DNA of 64,000 nucleotides from an uncultured bacterium (GTDB taxonomy: Bacteria; Margulisbacteria; Marinamargulisbacteria; SXXA01), in the NCBI GenBank assembly GCA_903864835.1, contig CAIPHK010000011.1, positions 62,001 to 126,000 of the forward strand, given 5' to 3'. A model generated the notes under the pieces. That model saw nothing but the letters and a program-made list of their open reading frames with translations. It ran no database searches and was not told where the DNA came from. A program made the translations under genes and the position numbers. Positions 41,289 through 50,044 of the stretch are shown piece after piece. Numbering within the stretch: the first letter of the stretch is position 1; each line of letters starts with the position of its first letter.

Positions 41289-42070
41289 ATGGATTAGATC
41301 AGATAACCGTTGTTATTCTAGCCAAAAATGAATCAGCAATGATTTCTGAGTGTTTGGCATCCTGCAAGAAATTTACCCATCGACTGGTCATCGATAGCGA
41401 CTCAACGGATACCACAACGACCATTGCAACCCAAGCAGGCGCGCAAGTGATCACACACCCGTTCACCACATTTAGAGACACCCGTGCATTTGCGATGACC
41501 CAAGTGACTACCCCTTGGATATTTTTTGTCGATGCCGACGAACGGCCGTCATCCGGGCTAATTGATTGGATCGAAACCGCTTTGGCAACATCCGAGTCCG
41601 ACGGCATTCGAATCCCCCGCCACAACATTTTATTAGGAGAATGGGTCCGGTTCAGCGGCTGGTCACCGGACTATCAACTGCGGCTATGCCGAGTTTCCGT
41701 CTCTAAAATGGGACTCCAATCCGTCCACGAATCCATCGAGGTCAACGGTCCAGTCCTGACGTTACCTCCCTCCGGGAACGCATATCTCACCCATTATACT
41801 TGCCACGATTTGGGACTCTACATCTCAAAAATAAATCACTACACATCCATTGAAGCCAACGACCGCAAAGACGACGTCGCCTTCAAAACTACAGGAATGG
41901 CCATTATTTCGCGATCATTTGGCATGTTCACCCAAACCCTATTTCATCATAAAGGATACAAAGACGGGCCCCGTGGGATGATTGTTGGGGTGCTTAATAT
42001 GCTGGGCTCACTCATGCTAATGATCAAAATTTGGGAGCTTCGTCATCGAGATGGCCGACATCCCCACTAG
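41285..42070 (+). CDS. GT2-family glycosyltransferase (WaaE/KdtX-like)
   Basis: The 261-residue protein is a GT-A glycosyltransferase with ILAKNESAMISECL, IDSDSTDTT and the metal-binding FFVDADERPS. The pattern TVVILAKNES..I..CL with a C-terminal YKDGPRGMIVG matches the WaaE/KdtX group that adds glucose to lipopolysaccharide core. Together with the preceding GT4 enzyme it suggests a surface-glycan step. The next gene begins 20 nt before its stop. Confidence 0.9.
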   Translation: MNGLDQITVVILAKNESAMISECLASCKKFTHRLVIDSDSTDTTTTIATQAGAQVITHPFTTFRDTRAFAMTQVTTPWIFFVDADERPSSGLIDWIETALATSESDGIRIPRHNILLGEWVRFSGWSPDYQLRLCRVSVSKMGLQSVHESIEVNGPVLTLPPSGNAYLTHYTCHDLGLYISKINHYTSIEANDRKDDVAFKTTGMAIISRSFGMFTQTLFHHKGYKDGPRGMIVGVLNMLGSLMLMIKIWELRHRDGRHPH

Positions 42071-43505
42071 TCCCAGCCCGCAGCATTTTGAATCGGACAT
42101 CCTCTCTGAATGGCTCAACGAAATTCAAAAAAATCCGCATTTTAAGAACGACCCGATCAGCCAGCTGGAACATTTGGAATCTTATTCAAAAACCATATTG
42201 TCTCAAATTACCCAGACCCTTGCCGCCCATTCCATTCCTGACTTCGCAGCCCAAGACTTTGAGCCCGTGTTTAAGCTTTGGCATAGTCTTCTCGCACAGC
42301 AATCCCAGAAGGGCATACCCATTCGAGACACTGCGATGTTGATTTTATCCCTCAAATCCAGTGTTACCCATTGGCTCAACTCTCGATTCTCGGGACAGTC
42401 CACACCGGAATCGTTAACACAACTCAACACCGTCCTAGACATGTTGGGGGTCCTGACATTTGAAGTCTATACCAACGAGCAAGATCGATTATTCCAACGA
42501 CAAAACGCACATATTTCTTACCTAAAAACCGCTCAATCCGACCATCGGATCGGCCCAATGATCGGGTCAAGCCCCGCGATGATCGCTGTTCTTAAAGCGG
42601 TGGAACTCGTCCTCAATACCACCGTCACGGTCCTGATCGAAGGCGAAACCGGAACAGGAAAAGATGTCATTGCCTCACTCATTCACCACCATTCCAACCG
42701 TGCTAAAAAACCGTTTATTACGGTGAACTGCGGCGCTATTCCCAGAGAACTGATGGAAACCGAGCTATTCGGCCATGAAAAAGGGGCGTTTACTGGGGCG
42801 GAGCGTACCCATATCGGAAAATTCGAAATGGCCCACGGAGGCACTTTGTTTTTGGATGAAATTGGGGACCTTCCCCTCGATCTGCAAGTAAAATTATTAC
42901 GAGTGCTCCAAAACCAAGAAATACAGCGGGTCGGTGGATCCGCCCCCATTTCGGTTGACGTCCGAATCATCGCCGCCACTAACAAATCACTCAAAAATGA
43001 AGTTGCCCATCACCGCTTTCGAGAAGATTTATACTACCGACTCAATGTCTACCCACTTCACATGCCCGGGTTGCGGGACCGCAAAGAGGATATTCTCCCG
43101 CTCGCCCATCAATTCGTCGCCGACGCCGCCACCCGTTTCGGCATCCCATTTGGGGGACTCAGCGACGATGCCCATCATTACCTATTGGCCCACCAATGGC
43201 CCGGCAACATCCGCGAACTAGAGAACCTCATGCAGCGTGCGGTTATCCTTGCTCAAGGAGACGTCATTACCAGTGCGACATTGTCCCTTCGCCCCGGAAA
43301 ATGGAGCGGAGCGATGCCCTCGCTTCCGGCCCCATCCGTCATGTTGCCGGACACCGACATCGTTCCGTTAGACGACGTTGAAGCCCTCGCAATCGCACGG
43401 GCCCTCAAGCTCAAAAATGGGAACGTACTTCAAGCCGCCAAGGCCTTGAAAATTTCGAGAACCACCTTGTACGCCAAAGCCAAAAAACATGGAATTTCAG
43501 TTTAA
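42051..43505 (+). CDS. sigma-54-dependent transcriptional activator with an unassigned N-terminal domain
   Basis: The 484-residue protein has a central AAA+ domain (about 165-400): Walker A GETGTGKDV, the sigma-54-contacting loop GAFTGA, Walker B TLFLDEIGDLPL and RIIAATNKSL. The C-terminus (about 435-484) is a Fis-type helix-turn-helix (NVLQAAKALKISRTTLYAKA). The first 160 residues look helical and match no receiver, PAS or GAF domain that I can recognise; no phosphoacceptor Asp pattern is seen. It ends the glycosyltransferase run and may control surface-polysaccharide or envelope genes. I found no convincing -24/-12 promoter in the window. Confidence 0.93.
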   Translation: MADIPTSPSPQHFESDILSEWLNEIQKNPHFKNDPISQLEHLESYSKTILSQITQTLAAHSIPDFAAQDFEPVFKLWHSLLAQQSQKGIPIRDTAMLILSLKSSVTHWLNSRFSGQSTPESLTQLNTVLDMLGVLTFEVYTNEQDRLFQRQNAHISYLKTAQSDHRIGPMIGSSPAMIAVLKAVELVLNTTVTVLIEGETGTGKDVIASLIHHHSNRAKKPFITVNCGAIPRELMETELFGHEKGAFTGAERTHIGKFEMAHGGTLFLDEIGDLPLDLQVKLLRVLQNQEIQRVGGSAPISVDVRIIAATNKSLKNEVAHHRFREDLYYRLNVYPLHMPGLRDRKEDILPLAHQFVADAATRFGIPFGGLSDDAHHYLLAHQWPGNIRELENLMQRAVILAQGDVITSATLSLRPGKWSGAMPSLPAPSVMLPDTDIVPLDDVEALAIARALKLKNGNVLQAAKALKISRTTLYAKAKKHGISV

Positions 43506-43515
43506 TTCAGCCATG

Positions 43516-43544
43516 TGAGTTATAAATCGAAAAAATATAACTCA
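43516..43544. promoter_or_regulatory. operator-like inverted repeat 1 upstream of fic
   Basis: TGAGTTATA (43516-43524) and TATAACTCA (43536-43544) are perfect 9-bp arms separated by 11 nt. The 31-nt unit recurs almost unchanged 44 bp downstream. Confidence 0.75.
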
Positions 43545-43558
43545 TAATTTGATTATAA

Positions 43559-43589
43559 ATGAGTTATAAATAGACAAAATATAACTCAT
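43559..43589. promoter_or_regulatory. operator-like inverted repeat 2 upstream of fic
   Basis: ATGAGTTATA (43559-43568) and TATAACTCAT (43580-43589) are perfect 10-bp arms with an 11-nt spacer. It matches repeat 1 apart from two spacer bases. Centre-to-centre distance is 44 bp, about four helical turns, so two dimers would bind the same face. The fic start codon is 27 bp further on. Confidence 0.75.
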
Positions 43590-43615
43590 ACTTCCCCAAC
43601 AGAAGGAATCCTATT

Positions 43616-44725
43616 ATGGATAAACTTTGGAATTGGCAACAAACCGAGTGGCCAAAATTTACTTATAACGATGCCCTAGTCGCCGATATCGAATCCAAAT
43701 TCCGGTTTGAATCGGGACACTTTTTGGGTGCATACTCTCATGTATCCAATTCAGATCGAGACAATTTAATGATTGCACTGATATCGGATGAAAGCCTCAA
43801 AACCTCCGAAATCGAAGGAATCTCATTAAACCGAGATAGCCTCCAATCATCGATCCGACGAGAATTTGGACTTGCGTATGATCACCGATCCATCCCCCCG
43901 GCTGAACAGGGCATCGCTACAATGATGAGATCGCTATACCTCACTTACAACCACCCCCTTACTCACGCCTTATTATTCAAATGGCATGCAATGCTGACCA
44001 ATGGACGCACCGATTTACAAAACATCGGCGAATATCGGACCCACTCCGACCCTATGCAAATCGTCTCCGGCCCAATCCACACTCCCAAAATTCATTTTGA
44101 AGCCCCCCCTTCCGATCAAGTCACCTCCGAGATGGACCAGTTTTTAACCTGGTTCTCGGATAGCCACCCGAATGGCCCGAATCCAATCCCCCCCTTAACC
44201 CGCGCCAGCATCGCGCACCTCTATTTCGTGAGCATTCATCCGTTCGAAGATGGAAACGGAAGGATTGCCCGTGCCATTTCCGAAAAATGTCTTGCAGAAA
44301 GCCTGGGCCACCCCACACTTATCGCCCTATCACACACGATTCATCGCCACAGAAAAGCCTATTACGACCGGTTAGAATTCAGTAACAAATCCTGCGAAAT
44401 CACTGGATGGATTCAGTATTTTTCTCAAACCATCTTGGAGGCTCAGCAATATAGTACAAAGCAAATCCAATTCTTAATCCAAAAAACAAAACTCTACGAT
44501 CGAATTCGGGGCAGCCTCAATCCTCGGCAAGACAAGGTCGTTACACGCCTATTCCGAGAAGGGGTCGACGGGTTCCAGGGTGGCCTCAGCGCTGAAAATT
44601 ATCTCGCAATTACCCGAACCTCGCGAGCCACCGCCACTCGCGATCTTGCGGACCTGGTTGAAAAAGGGATTTTGACGGTGACCGGAAACTTAAAAGGGAC
44701 TCGGTATTTTTTAACTTTGGACTAA
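43616..44725 (+). CDS. Fic-family protein with DUF4172 N-terminal and winged-helix C-terminal domains
   Basis: Fic proteins usually AMPylate target proteins. The 369-residue protein has a DUF4172-type N-terminus (WNWQQTEWPKFTYN), the inhibitory motif TSEIEG (the S/T-x3-E-G/N rule, about residue 63), the catalytic HPFEDGNGRIARA (about 205) and a C-terminal winged helix (about 300-369, NYLAITRTSRATATRDLADL). The inhibitory helix in the N-terminal part defines class II. AAGGAA lies 8 nt before the ATG. Upstream twin operators suggest that its own winged helix binds and represses the gene. The stop abuts the converging mscS stop (TAATTA). Confidence 0.93.
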   Translation: MDKLWNWQQTEWPKFTYNDALVADIESKFRFESGHFLGAYSHVSNSDRDNLMIALISDESLKTSEIEGISLNRDSLQSSIRREFGLAYDHRSIPPAEQGIATMMRSLYLTYNHPLTHALLFKWHAMLTNGRTDLQNIGEYRTHSDPMQIVSGPIHTPKIHFEAPPSDQVTSEMDQFLTWFSDSHPNGPNPIPPLTRASIAHLYFVSIHPFEDGNGRIARAISEKCLAESLGHPTLIALSHTIHRHRKAYYDRLEFSNKSCEITGWIQYFSQTILEAQQYSTKQIQFLIQKTKLYDRIRGSLNPRQDKVVTRLFREGVDGFQGGLSAENYLAITRTSRATATRDLADLVEKGILTVTGNLKGTRYFLTLD

Positions 44726-45787
44726 TTATTCCACCGACTCCGCCGATTTTGCCACCGGAGGTGTATCGCGAAGGGGCAATGGCAGGAAAATTCCTTTGGT
44801 TGCAAACACCTTGTGCATGCGTTTAATAAATTCATGCCGAATTTCAACTTTGAACTCAAACTGAGATACCCGAAGTGCAACGTTGACCTGAATACTCGCA
44901 TCGCCAAATCCGATAAAGCGAATATTCGGCGACTCTATCGGCATTTTTTCAACAAAATCCGCTTGCAGCTGATGGATGACCTCGCGGATCATCTGTTCCA
45001 CTGCGTCTAAATCGCTGCCATACGCCACATTCATCGGAACGCTAAAGGAGAGGGCTTTATTGGCTGGCCCAAAATTGACAATCGATGCCGCTGCAACCGT
45101 CGCATTGGGAACCAGAATCAGGTTATTGGCCAATGACCTAATCGTCGTACTTCGTAACGTGATATCGACAACATAGCCTTCTTGGCCCGGCCCCACCTGA
45201 ACATAGTCGCCAATCGACAACTGCTTAGAAAGAATGACTTGAATACCTGAGAATAAATTCGACAAGGTATCCTTCAACGCCAACGCCACCGCCAATCCGC
45301 CGATTCCCAACGCGGTAATCATCGGTGTGACCGAAATCCCCAACGTATGAAGCACCACCAAAGTCCCCAGCAAATAAATGACTATTTTGGTCATATTATT
45401 AAAAATAGTCGCATTGGGAATGACGGCACCTTCCCGATTTTCGTAGGCTTTCATCGCGCCGGACACCCCGCGCTCAATCACCCAAGTCACAAACGCAATA
45501 CTCGCGGTACTCAATCCCGTATTGACCAGCTCAATACGATCCGATGGAATGGGCGACACTGCCACCGCATTTCGTACCCCGATTAATATCGCCAACAAGG
45601 CAACGGAGCCAGACAACGCTTTGACCACGGCTTCCCCGGCGGTCCATCCCGTTTGTTTGGCATACCGTCGCACTCGGCTAATGACCCAGCGATCAATAAC
45701 AATTCCAATAATTATTGTAACGGCCAATGCCACCACAGGAATCCCAAAATGGTGAATCTTAGAATCAAATTGCTCCCAACGAATCAT
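44726..45787 (-). CDS. mscS: MscS-family small-conductance mechanosensitive channel
   Basis: The 353-residue protein opens under membrane tension and releases solutes in osmotic downshock. Several membrane helices precede the pore helix (about 165-185, GIGGLAVALALKDTLSNLFS), and the soluble domain carries KQLSIGDYVQVGPGQEGYV and the segment TTIRSLANNLILVPN. It is longer than Escherichia coli MscS (286) because of extra N-terminal helices. AAAGGA lies 7 nt before the ATG. It stands alone on the minus strand, between fic and lepB. Confidence 0.92.
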   Translation of the reverse strand: MIRWEQFDSKIHHFGIPVVALAVTIIIGIVIDRWVISRVRRYAKQTGWTAGEAVVKALSGSVALLAILIGVRNAVAVSPIPSDRIELVNTGLSTASIAFVTWVIERGVSGAMKAYENREGAVIPNATIFNNMTKIVIYLLGTLVVLHTLGISVTPMITALGIGGLAVALALKDTLSNLFSGIQVILSKQLSIGDYVQVGPGQEGYVVDITLRSTTIRSLANNLILVPNATVAAASIVNFGPANKALSFSVPMNVAYGSDLDAVEQMIREVIHQLQADFVEKMPIESPNIRFIGFGDASIQVNVALRVSQFEFKVEIRHEFIKRMHKVFATKGIFLPLPLRDTPPVAKSAESVE

Positions 45788-45967
45788 GAGGGGGTCCTTT
45801 CTGCGTTTAACGCCGGATACGCCAATAAACAGTGTTCAAACACCGATTGATCCACATTGCCCCCCACTTTCGACACATTTAACCAATCGGATCTCATATA
45901 AATGTACGATAAACCCATCCCCACCCGTGGTCAATTACAATTCCGTCATGTACCATTTGGACCCATT

Positions 45968-46546
45968 ATGTTAACCAAATACCGTGAATTACAGACCCGT
46001 TGGAACCGTTATAAAACCTCTATCAAAATCGCTTCCCCGCTCAAATACTGGATTGTTGAAATCACCGAATCGCTTACATTTGCCCTCGTATTTGCCTTAC
46101 TTATTCGACACTTCATTATTATGGTCTCCGTGGTACCCACATCCTCGATGGTCCCCACCCTCAAAGTAAACGATCGATTATTCGTCAATCGATTCATCTA
46201 TCGGTTCAAAGATCCCGAACGGGGCGACATCGTTGTTTTCAAATCCGTCGTCGACGACAAAGACTACGTGAAGCGATTAATCGGACTCCCCGGCGAAACG
46301 GTAGAACTCCGTCGCGGAATTGTGTATATCAACGGTAAAGAACTTACGTTTCCTGGGGTCAATATTCAATATGATTACGACTTCCAAGATCCACTCACCA
46401 TTCCGCCTGGGCATTATTATATGTTGGGCGACAATCGCGCATTTTCAGCCGATAGTCGGGTATGGGGGTTTGTTCCTCGGGCCAATGTGGAGGGACAGGC
46501 ACTCTTTACGTTTTGGCCATTTACCCACATGCAACCGTTGCGTTAA
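45968..46546 (+). CDS. lepB: signal peptidase I
   Basis: LepB cuts signal peptides from exported proteins at the inner membrane. The 192-residue form has a basic N-terminus, one membrane helix (about 34-53), the serine motif VVPTSSMVPTL (Ser60), the lysine of YVKRLIGLPGE (Lys102) and the C-terminal YMLGDNRAFSADSRVWG. The ATG at 45968 gives the normal cytoplasmic tail; the frame opens further upstream at 45902 (22 extra residues), which lacks support. No clear ribosome binding site; TACCAT lies 11 nt before the ATG. Confidence 0.94.
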   Translation: MLTKYRELQTRWNRYKTSIKIASPLKYWIVEITESLTFALVFALLIRHFIIMVSVVPTSSMVPTLKVNDRLFVNRFIYRFKDPERGDIVVFKSVVDDKDYVKRLIGLPGETVELRRGIVYINGKELTFPGVNIQYDYDFQDPLTIPPGHYYMLGDNRAFSADSRVWGFVPRANVEGQALFTFWPFTHMQPLR

Positions 46547-46552
46547 GCCAGC

Positions 46553-46870
46553 GTGGCCATCCGCATTCAGTTGAATGGGAAACCGACAGAGATTCCCGAT
46601 CCACTGACGACCATTCTGGATATTGTTCGTCACTTTGGGCTGACGCCGTCAGGCTTGATTGCCGAACATAATGGGACATTAGTTCAGTCGGCGGATTTTG
46701 AATACACGCTTGTTCAAACGGCAGATGTGTTGGAGCTGATTCAGTTTATGGGTGGTGGGGAGGGTCCGCTACCCCCAGCATCTATGGTATCGTCACCGAC
46801 CAATCAACCTGCATACGGACGGGGCGCCCTCTCGACCCATTATTATTTTCAAATGGAGGATTTTTTATGA
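46553..46870 (+). CDS. thiS: ThiS-family sulfur carrier with C-terminal extension
   Basis: The first 69 residues match ThiS: IRIQLNGKPTEIP, IAEHNGTLV and the end ELIQFMGGG, where normal ThiS stops. Here 36 more residues follow (rich in Pro and Ser). A free C-terminal Gly-Gly is required for adenylation and thiocarboxylation, so the tail must be removed or the protein has another role. The start is GTG. The tail ends in an ATGA overlap with the next gene, which argues the frame is genuine. The gene follows lepB by 6 bp and is far from thiE. Confidence 0.78.
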   Translation: MAIRIQLNGKPTEIPDPLTTILDIVRHFGLTPSGLIAEHNGTLVQSADFEYTLVQTADVLELIQFMGGGEGPLPPASMVSSPTNQPAYGRGALSTHYYFQMEDFL

Positions 46871-47673
46871 ATTTCAAATCCGCAGGCCTTCTCCTTTCGG
46901 CACTTATGGTCATTGGATCATCCGTAGTACATGCGGAATTTCTGACGGTATTGTCCGACAATCCGAATGCCAAAATTTACTTAAATGGCGAATTTATTGG
47001 GGACCGGTCAGTGGCCAATTATTCCATCACACCCGGTGAGTACCAAGTTAAGGTAACCGATACATCAGGAATTATTTATTCCAAACTGGTGACAATAGAA
47101 AAGGATAAAAACAAAACCGTCGTTGCGGACCGATTTATCGCCGAAGAAACCAATATTTCAGATCGATCCTCCCGACTGTCCGAAGGCGACCGAATTCATA
47201 AAGCCAAAGGCACCTATGGAATTGGTATTGAGCTCGGCGTGATTCCCGGAGTTAATCTTCACTATTCGATTGATACCCATTGGGGCATTGATATGACCGG
47301 CTATATCTTCAAGTCTAACGGAAATAACCAATCTGGAATTGAAGGGCGACTGAACTACTCCTTGGTTAATACTGTCGTCAACAGCGCGCCAGCGTCCCTT
47401 TATTTGTCGGCAGGTTTGGGACGATCCGATTCAAATTCAGATAATAATACGATGGCCAGTGTCAGCATCGGTGTCGAATTTTCGACCCGCAGCGCCGTCT
47501 CCCATCCTAACGGGATTTATATCGGTAACGGGATTGATTATATGACCCGCTCACTATTTTCTATCGAGAATATGTACGCAAAAACGGAAATCGGAATCGG
47601 CCAAATTAACTCAACCACGACCGGAGAGTATCTCGGGCTTGTGGGAAGGGTCGGACTCAGCTTATTTTTCTAG
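46867..47673 (+). CDS. PEGA-domain outer-membrane beta-barrel protein
   Basis: The 268-residue protein has a signal peptide (about 1-23), a short PEGA-like beta domain (about 27-85: NAKIYLNGEFIGDRSV, then ITPGEYQVKV) and a barrel-like C-terminal part (about 115-268) ending in FF, as in outer-membrane proteins. GGAGG lies 7 nt before the ATG. PEGA domains are thought to bind surface or cell-wall components. The function is unknown. It converges on bioD with a 24-bp gap and no clear terminator. Confidence 0.82.
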   Translation: MNFKSAGLLLSALMVIGSSVVHAEFLTVLSDNPNAKIYLNGEFIGDRSVANYSITPGEYQVKVTDTSGIIYSKLVTIEKDKNKTVVADRFIAEETNISDRSSRLSEGDRIHKAKGTYGIGIELGVIPGVNLHYSIDTHWGIDMTGYIFKSNGNNQSGIEGRLNYSLVNTVVNSAPASLYLSAGLGRSDSNSDNNTMASVSIGVEFSTRSAVSHPNGIYIGNGIDYMTRSLFSIENMYAKTEIGIGQINSTTTGEYLGLVGRVGLSLFF

Positions 47674-47697
47674 GAGTACAAGGAATCACCTGACCCA

Positions 47698-48375
47698 TCA
47701 AGAGGTAAACAAGCACCGCACCATGGGCACCTCAATCCGCTGGGCCATCGCTGCGATCATCGACCGATTATCCATCGTCACCAACGTGTCATCAGGGGTG
47801 AGGGAGGACACAACCACCCCCAACATCTCGATCCGCCGTCGATCGATCGCCTCCAGGGTGAGCGCGGTGGCGTTCAATGTCCCCAGCTGATCGGTCGCTA
47901 CAATAATCACGGGAAGCTGCCACATCGAAATCCAATCCAATAGGGTCGCTGACCGAGTCATCGGGACTAAGACCCCACCCGCACCTTCCACCAGAACCGG
48001 GGCAACTGCCAGGGTAAAATTAGTTAACTCTTCCCAACACCGATTTGCGTCGATCTCCACGCCGGCAACCCGTGCAGCTAAATGGGGCGATGCCGCCATC
48101 GGCAACCGATATACTGTCCGTTCTTTTGGCGTCATGGCGGCGGCATACCCGGAATCCACGCCACGGGCGATATTATCGTGTTTCAACGTGTCCAGAGGAT
48201 CGACATCCAGACCAGTTTGAACCCATTTCATGGACATCGACGGAATCTCCCGCAACGACATTTCGCCCAAAAGCCGTCCGGTAACAACGGATTTCCCAAC
48301 CCCAGTCCCGGTTCCTACCACCACAACCGCCGGATGTTCGACTATTCGGTCAATCAGATCATCTAACGACGACAT
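47698..48375 (-). CDS. bioD: dethiobiotin synthetase
   Basis: BioD closes the ureido ring of dethiobiotin from diaminopelargonic acid, CO2 and ATP. The 225-residue protein shows the P-loop GTGTGVGKSVVTGRLL, the catalytic region MKWVQTGLD, VEGAGGVLVPM and PVIIVATDQLGTLNATALT. The ATG at 48375 was taken; it lies 13 nt inside the bioC end. BioA and BioF are not in the window. The last gene of the long minus-strand array. Confidence 0.93.
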   Translation of the reverse strand: MSSLDDLIDRIVEHPAVVVVGTGTGVGKSVVTGRLLGEMSLREIPSMSMKWVQTGLDVDPLDTLKHDNIARGVDSGYAAAMTPKERTVYRLPMAASPHLAARVAGVEIDANRCWEELTNFTLAVAPVLVEGAGGVLVPMTRSATLLDWISMWQLPVIIVATDQLGTLNATALTLEAIDRRRIEMLGVVVSSLTPDDTLVTMDNRSMIAAMAQRIEVPMVRCLFTS

Positions 48376-49139
48376 ACGTAATAATGGATTTGATAGGTCG
48401 CCCAAATATCCCGAACCCGTGTCCGATAGGCCGTCTCTATTTCTTTTAAGAGCCCCATCGTCCATACACTTCCAGGCAATCCGTCACCCCGCGTTCCGGT
48501 GTACTTGATACTCTTCAATAAGGCCATCAACGACGGAAAGGGCTGGCGAATAATTTCCTGCCGCGTCACCACTGCCCCAAACTCCGATTGCAGCACCGGC
48601 AGCAGGGTCTCCGGCTGCCAAAAATGCCCCGAGGCGAGAACGACTTCACGACCCATCACCGTCGAAATCGCATGGCGCAATTCCGAAAAAGTCTCGGGCC
48701 CAAATGCACTAAATGCCAGTTCCCCGCCCGACACGACCCGGGTCGCAATCATCGGTAACACTCCCGGCAAATCTTTGAGCCAATGAAGGGATGCGTTAGC
48801 GATCACGAGATCACAGGCCACATCGGGCAACTGCGTTTGGGCGTCGGCCACCACAAACTGAACATTGGGCACCAATACCCGGCGACTCGCCACCTCAATC
48901 ATCGATTCTGACACATCCAATGCGATTACTTCGGCGTCGGGATAGGTCGCCCCCAATCGGGCGGTATGCCGACCGGTCCCACATCCGATATCCATGATCC
49001 GTCGGGGATTATTGACCGAGGTTGATTCCGCTAATTGAGAAAAAACGTAGGTTTGGACCTGCGCGTACTGGTCATAGGTCGACGCCGCCCCGGAAAACCC
49101 CGCCCGAATGGATTCCCCTGAAATACCCACGCTCGTCAC
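48363..49139 (-). CDS. bioC: malonyl-ACP O-methyltransferase
   Basis: BioC methylates malonyl-ACP to disguise it for biotin precursor synthesis. The 258-residue SAM enzyme has MDIGCGTGRHTARLG, VIALDVSESMIE, LVIANASLHWLKD and the BioC-typical ELAFSAFGPETFSELRHA. Its neighbour bioD supports the assignment over a generic methyltransferase. It overlaps ddl by 4 nt. Confidence 0.92.
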   Translation of the reverse strand: MTSVGISGESIRAGFSGAASTYDQYAQVQTYVFSQLAESTSVNNPRRIMDIGCGTGRHTARLGATYPDAEVIALDVSESMIEVASRRVLVPNVQFVVADAQTQLPDVACDLVIANASLHWLKDLPGVLPMIATRVVSGGELAFSAFGPETFSELRHAISTVMGREVVLASGHFWQPETLLPVLQSEFGAVVTRQEIIRQPFPSLMALLKSIKYTGTRGDGLPGSVWTMGLLKEIETAYRTRVRDIWATYQIHYYVCRR

Positions 49140-50044
49140 CCCTCGCGTTGGAGTGCGGACTTCAACATCCCCTCCACAACCTCATCAAACGACAATCCCG
49201 CGCACCGCGCTTGGGCCGGTAAATCCGACAGATCCGTCATCCCTGGAATCGTATTGATTTCCAGAACCACAGGGCCTTTAGTGGGATCAACAATCATGTC
49301 GGTCCGGGACATCCCCCGACACCCCAAGGCCTGATGCACCTTTAGCCCAAGGGCTTTCGCCGTCGCTGTCATTTCTTCCGACAATTCTGCAGGAAGAACA
49401 AATTCAGTTTTGCCGTCGGTATACTTTGCCTCGTAATCATAAAATCGATTTTTGGGGCGCAATTCGAGGATCGGCAACACAACGAGGGCCCCCGATTGTT
49501 CAATAACGCTCACCGTAATTTCTGTCCCAACAACCATTTCTTCCACCAAACATACCCCATATTTTGAAGTCGCGGCGTTTGCCACACGTTCAAACTGATC
49601 AAGTGTATCCACGATTTCCACACCCAAACTCGATCCTTCGCTCACCGGCTTTACAATGACCGGCAAGGCTAACGTCAGTTCCAGAGGAACATCGGGTGAA
49701 ATGACTTGAAATGCCGCCGTCGGGATTTGATGATGGACAAAGGCCCATTTCGAAATCAACTTATTCATTCCGATCACCGACGCTGTAACCCCAGAACCGG
49801 TGTACGGAATATGAAGATGATCCAGCAATGCTTGAATGGTTCCGTCCTCACCTATCGGACCATGTAGGGCGATAAATGCCACATCGATCCCCATATCCAA
49901 TAGGCTATCGACCGCAGGGTCAATTTCTTTGACGTCATACCCCTTACGGCGAAGCGCATCGGCAATATTACGACCCGACCTGAGGCTCACCGCCCGTTCC
50001 CCCGAAAACCCACCACAAATTACACCTACAGTTATCGGTTTCAT
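49136..50044 (-). CDS. ddl: D-alanine--D-alanine ligase
   Basis: Ddl joins two D-alanines for the peptidoglycan stem. The 302-residue ATP-grasp protein has GGFSGERAVSLRSG at the N-terminus, FIALHGPIGEDGTIQ, the ATP-binding VKPVSEGSSLGVEIV and LEINTIPGMTDLSDLP at the metal site. It overlaps both murB and bioC by 4 nt. Confidence 0.96.
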   Translation of the reverse strand: MKPITVGVICGGFSGERAVSLRSGRNIADALRRKGYDVKEIDPAVDSLLDMGIDVAFIALHGPIGEDGTIQALLDHLHIPYTGSGVTASVIGMNKLISKWAFVHHQIPTAAFQVISPDVPLELTLALPVIVKPVSEGSSLGVEIVDTLDQFERVANAATSKYGVCLVEEMVVGTEITVSVIEQSGALVVLPILELRPKNRFYDYEAKYTDGKTEFVLPAELSEEMTATAKALGLKVHQALGCRGMSRTDMIVDPTKGPVVLEINTIPGMTDLSDLPAQARCAGLSFDEVVEGMLKSALQREG

